8,594 nt of DNA from Rhodospirillaceae bacterium (lineage in GTDB: Bacteria > Pseudomonadota > Alphaproteobacteria > UBA8366 > GCA-2717185). Shown piece after piece: positions 5,738-8,594 of the stretch (position 1 is the first letter of the stretch; every line of letters starts with the position of its first letter). Location of the stretch: positions 1 through 8,594 of the forward strand of contig JAPPPC010000317.1 in NCBI GenBank assembly GCA_028817685.1, read 5' to 3'. A model generated the notes under the pieces. It saw only the letters and a program-made list of their open reading frames with translations. It had not been told where the DNA came from and made no database searches. The translations under genes and the position numbers were made by a program.

Positions 5738-7243
5738 ATGGCGCTCATCGCTATCGGGGGCATCCAACACGAAACGAATACTTTCGCGCCGACCAAAGCG
5801 GGGTTAGAGGCTTTCACGACGGGCGGCAGCCGCCCTCCCTTAACGACCGGGCCGGATCTGTTCCCGCGGGTGAAAGGCAAAAACCTGCCAATCGCCGGAT
5901 TCGTCGAACAAATCGAGGCGCTGGATCACCATGTCACAGCACTCACCTGGGGGGCCGCCGCGCCGTCGGACGTGGTGACCGAGCATGCGTTCGAACACAT
6001 TGCCGGGTTAATTCTCGATGGCCTGAAAAGCGCGCCACCGTTCGACGCAGTCTATCTTTGCCTGCATGGCGCGATGGTGACCGAACATCTGCAGGACGGT
6101 GAAGGCGAATTGCTCCGGCGCGTACGCGACTATATCGGCCCAGATATGCCCCTGGTCGCCAGCCTCGACCTGCACTGCAATACGACGCCGGAGATGATGG
6201 CCCACGCCGACCTCATGGTCGCCTATCGTACCTATCCCCATGTCGACATGGCCGACACAGGCGCGCGAACCGCCCGTCTCCTCGATGAGATGCTTCGACG
6301 CGGCCGAAAACCCGCCAAAGCGTTCCAGCAGATCCCCTTCCTGATCCCGCTGAACTGGCAGTGCACCATGATGCAGCCCGCCCAAGGCCTCTATCAGCGT
6401 TTGGCGGAGATGGAGCAAGGCGACGTCATGCATGCCTCCTTCACGCCCGGCTTTCCCGCCGCGGACATCCATCACTGCGGCCCTTCAGTCTTTACCTATG
6501 GCTGGACGGAAGAAGCGGCGCGCGCGTCCTGCCAGCGTCTGGCTGATGACGTGAATGGTTTGGAAGCGGCATTCGCCGGGACGATTTTCGATCCTGATAG
6601 TGGCGTTAAAGAAGCAATGCGGCTTGCCACAACCGCGACGCGCCCGATCGTCATCGCCGACACCCAGGACAATCCCGGGGCCGGCGGCGACAGCAATACC
6701 GCCGGTATGTTGCGGGCTCTCGTCGAAAACCGTGCGGAAAAAGCTTCGCTTGGTCTCATGGTTGACCCGACCGCGGCGGAGATCGCGCACCGGGCCGGTG
6801 TCGGTGCAGAAGTCAACTTGACCTTCGGCGGCCATTCCGGATTCGACGGCGACGACCCGTTCGAAGCGCTGTACAGCGTGGAGGCCCTGCATGACGGCCG
6901 CTTTGACGCGACGGGGCCCTTCTACAAAGGCGCCGAATTCAATCTCGGTCCTTCCGCGTGCGTAAAAGTGGGCGGCACTCGTGTGGTTCTGGCCTGCAAC
7001 AAGGTGCAGCTGGCAGACCAGGCAATGTACCGCTTCGTCGGCATCGAACCCACGGAAGAGAACATTCTGGTCAATAAAAGTTCGGTCCACTTTCGCGCGG
7101 ACTTCGCGCCGATCGCAGAAGAAATTCTCGTCTGCGCCGCTCCCGGCCCCATGATTGCGGACCCGGCGAATTTGCCATGGCAGCGACTACGTGCTGGCAT
7201 TCGCCTCAATCCACTCGGCGAAACGTGGAATGGCCGTTCCTAA
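5738..7243 (+). CDS. M81 family metallopeptidase (MlrC-like)
   Basis: This 501-residue protein matches the full length of the M81/MlrC family, named after the zinc enzyme that cleaves linearised microcystin peptides in Sphingomonas. Visible hallmarks are GGIQHETNTF (7-16), YLCLHGAMV (106-114), DLHCNTT (144-150), YRTYPHVD (163-170) and DTQDNPGAGGDSNT (308-321). The His, Asp and Glu residues in the first four are the likely metal site. The C-terminal part (about 300-501) is the second MlrC domain and includes VNKSSVHFRADF (445-456). Most MlrC-like proteins are not in microcystin pathways, and no mlrA, mlrB or mlrD is seen here, so the true substrate is unknown; a peptide or amide is likely. I chose ATG 5738 because AGGGGAG precedes it by 8 nt; an upstream in-frame start at 5681 would overlap the SDR gene. 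Confidence 0.9.
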   Translation: MALIAIGGIQHETNTFAPTKAGLEAFTTGGSRPPLTTGPDLFPRVKGKNLPIAGFVEQIEALDHHVTALTWGAAAPSDVVTEHAFEHIAGLILDGLKSAPPFDAVYLCLHGAMVTEHLQDGEGELLRRVRDYIGPDMPLVASLDLHCNTTPEMMAHADLMVAYRTYPHVDMADTGARTARLLDEMLRRGRKPAKAFQQIPFLIPLNWQCTMMQPAQGLYQRLAEMEQGDVMHASFTPGFPAADIHHCGPSVFTYGWTEEAARASCQRLADDVNGLEAAFAGTIFDPDSGVKEAMRLATTATRPIVIADTQDNPGAGGDSNTAGMLRALVENRAEKASLGLMVDPTAAEIAHRAGVGAEVNLTFGGHSGFDGDDPFEALYSVEALHDGRFDATGPFYKGAEFNLGPSACVKVGGTRVVLACNKVQLADQAMYRFVGIEPTEENILVNKSSVHFRADFAPIAEEILVCAAPGPMIADPANLPWQRLRAGIRLNPLGETWNGRS

Positions 7244-7303
7244 CCAAAACTTTCCGTCGAAACACCGTCCCCATAACCGACATCTCGTGTGAGGAGCAAC
7301 CGA

Positions 7304-8233
7304 ATGAATCTCGAAGGTAAGTCTGCCATCGTTACCGGCGCCGGCCGCGGCATTGGAAAAGAAGTTGCACTGTTGCTGGCGAAGGAAGGCGCCAGCGTCA
7401 TCGTCAACGACCCCGGTGTCGGCCGCGGTGGCGAGGCGGAGGAAGGCGCGCCTGCCGACGACGTCGTTTCGGAGATCAAGGCGGCAGGCGGTACTGCGAT
7501 CGCCAATTACGACTCTGTAGCCGACTACGCCAATGCCGGGCGGATGGTGAAGAGCTGCGTCGATACGTTCGGCAAGATCGACATCCTGGTGAACGTCGCC
7601 GGAATGCTACGTGAACGCATGATCTGGAACATGACCGAAGACGATTTCGACGCCGTCATCTCAGTTCATCTCAAGGGCCATTGGAATATGTGCCATCACG
7701 CCACCAAGGTGATGCGCACGGCACGGCATGGCCGGATCATCAACTTCTCTTCCGACGCGTTCAAAGGCGCCGTGGGACAGTGCAACTATTCCGCGGCCAA
7801 GGCCGGAATTATCGGGCTGACACGCTCCATCGCCCGTGAATGCGGCCGCTACGGCATCACCGCAAATGCCATGTGTCCGATGGCGGCGACGCGAATGACC
7901 GTGAACGATGCGGTCATCGCCGGTTGGAAGCGACGCCTGGATGCCGGATTGCTGACCCAGGCGCAGTACGATGCCCGTATGGCAATGCCTGGACCCGAAT
8001 TTGTCGCGCCGATGGTCGCCTACCTGGCGACGGACGCCGCGAAAGATGTCAACGGCCAGCTTTTCCACGCCGAGCGGTCACGAATACATACCTATTATTT
8101 CGGGGAAGAAGCGCGATCAATCTTCAAGCAGGACGATGAGGGTATGTTTACGGTCGATGAACTTATCAGCATGGTGCCTGAAGGCTTAATGCAGGGGATT
8201 CCCAATATCGCGCCGAAAGAGGACCCTAAATAG
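7304..8233 (+). CDS. SDR-family dehydrogenase resembling (3R)-hydroxyacyl-CoA dehydrogenases
   Basis: This 309-residue SDR has TGAGRGIG (11-18), Asp36 indicating NAD preference, and VNVAG (96-100, variant of NNAG). The active site is Ser150 (FSSDAF), Tyr162 and Lys166 (NYSAAK). The insertion after strand 2 (VNDPGVGRGGEAEEG..., 34-65) and SVHLKGHW (120-127), with His where many SDRs have the catalytic Asn, are typical of the branch that includes the peroxisomal multifunctional enzyme type 2 dehydrogenase domain. A tail of about 50 residues (258-309) extends beyond the 250-residue classical length. It may act on a hydroxyacyl-CoA, which fits the nearby crotonase, but this is inferred. GAGGAG lies 7 nt before ATG 7304. 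The gap to the MlrC-like gene is 60 bp, with no promoter or terminator evident. Its stop codon overlaps the next start (TAGTG). Confidence 0.92.
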   Translation: MNLEGKSAIVTGAGRGIGKEVALLLAKEGASVIVNDPGVGRGGEAEEGAPADDVVSEIKAAGGTAIANYDSVADYANAGRMVKSCVDTFGKIDILVNVAGMLRERMIWNMTEDDFDAVISVHLKGHWNMCHHATKVMRTARHGRIINFSSDAFKGAVGQCNYSAAKAGIIGLTRSIARECGRYGITANAMCPMAATRMTVNDAVIAGWKRRLDAGLLTQAQYDARMAMPGPEFVAPMVAYLATDAAKDVNGQLFHAERSRIHTYYFGEEARSIFKQDDEGMFTVDELISMVPEGLMQGIPNIAPKEDPK

Positions 8234-8594
8234 TGCGCAGCCTCAGCGACGCCGAACGCGTCGCCTTCAAGGCGGATGGCGTCGTGCCGTGCCTCGGGCT
8301 GTCGAAGGCTCCTGGGTCGGTCGTATGCTCGCGGTCGCCGAGCGGCAACTTTCCGCCCCGAGCCGCTGGGCGAATGACGGCAATCCGGGCGCGGCGCAAT
8401 CCCGCAATTTCACGGATCGTTATCTGTGGAAGGACGATCCCGAGATCAATGCGTTCATCCGCGAGTCGGGCTGCGCACGGCTCGCGGCGGAAGCCCTGGG
8501 GAGTACCAGCACGCGCTTCTATTTCGATCACCTCCTCATCAAGGAACCCGGAACAGCGGCACCGACACCGTTGCATCAGGACAGCCCTTATTTG
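8233..8594 (+). pseudogene. Phytanoyl-CoA dioxygenase (PhyH)-family gene, apparently frameshifted, cut by window edge
   Basis: A GTG at 8233 overlaps the SDR stop codon and is preceded by AAGAGGA with 9-nt spacing. Its frame gives RSLSDAERVAFKADGVVPC, the usual PhyH N-terminus, up to about 8300. Family resemblance then continues in another frame from about 8301: VEGSWVGRMLAVAERQ, YLWKDDPEINAFI, ALGSTSTRFYFDH and KEPGTAAPTPLHQDSPYL at the edge. The HQD at 8574-8582 is the His-X-Asp half of the Fe(II) site. Restoring one G in CTGTCGAA (about 8299-8306) joins both parts cleanly, so a one-base deletion is likely, either real or a sequencing error. PhyH enzymes are Fe(II)/2-oxoglutarate oxygenases that hydroxylate substrates, often CoA esters. 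An alternative intact reading would start at ATG 8325 and lack the N-terminus. The C-terminal half lies outside the window. Confidence 0.72.

Noticed and set aside
1..8594. Prophage, transposon or CRISPR content
   Set aside because: No transposase, integrase or phage structural gene, terminal inverted repeats, or regularly spaced direct repeats were found; the LexA-type box alone is not enough to call a prophage.

Overview
The window looks like an alphaproteobacterial chromosome segment. It is GC-rich, has short intergenic gaps and clear Shine-Dalgarno sequences, and carries a site of the GAAC-N7-GAAC form, the LexA box typical of Alphaproteobacteria. The protein families present (crotonase, SDRs, M81/MlrC-like, PhyH, GGT-like, SnoaL-like) are common in alphaproteobacterial accessory catabolic clusters. 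No RNA genes, CRISPR arrays, insertion sequences or attachment sites were recognised.

Region 1 (1-1138). A minus-strand gene (49-813) encodes a cytoplasmic-looking protein with two tandem peptidoglycan-binding-like repeats. The AT-rich DNA upstream holds a perfect LexA-type box (896-910), then a set of alternating inverted repeats (930-958). Further right are a minus-strand GC-rich terminator (1041-1076) that ends the neighbouring operon, and a plus-strand terminator-like hairpin with a T run (1107-1140) that has no obvious plus-strand gene before it.

Region 2 (1139-4749, minus strand). Four genes probably form one operon or two linked units, read right to left: a crotonase (3835-4749), a gamma-glutamyltransferase-family Ntn hydrolase (2136-3746), a SnoaL-like protein (1697-2119) and a small secreted sulfite-oxidase-fold protein (1139-1681). 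The last three are only 15-16 bp apart. An 88-bp gap with strong inverted repeats separates the crotonase from the GGT-like gene and may hold a regulated internal promoter.

Region 3 (4852-8594, plus strand). A divergent operon encodes an SDR dehydrogenase, an M81/MlrC-like metallopeptidase, a second SDR resembling (3R)-hydroxyacyl-CoA dehydrogenases, and the start of a phytanoyl-CoA dioxygenase-like gene. That last gene appears to carry a single-base frameshift near 8300 and runs off the window.

Regions 2 and 3 diverge from a 102-bp control region (4750-4851). Together they read as an uncharacterised catabolic cluster: amide-bond hydrolases (GGT-like, MlrC-like), CoA and redox chemistry (crotonase, two SDRs), oxygenation (PhyH) and a small SnoaL-fold enzyme. 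The substrate cannot be told from the sequence. Several enzymes have replacements at canonical residues (GGT-like, crotonase, SUOX-like), which suggests non-standard chemistry.
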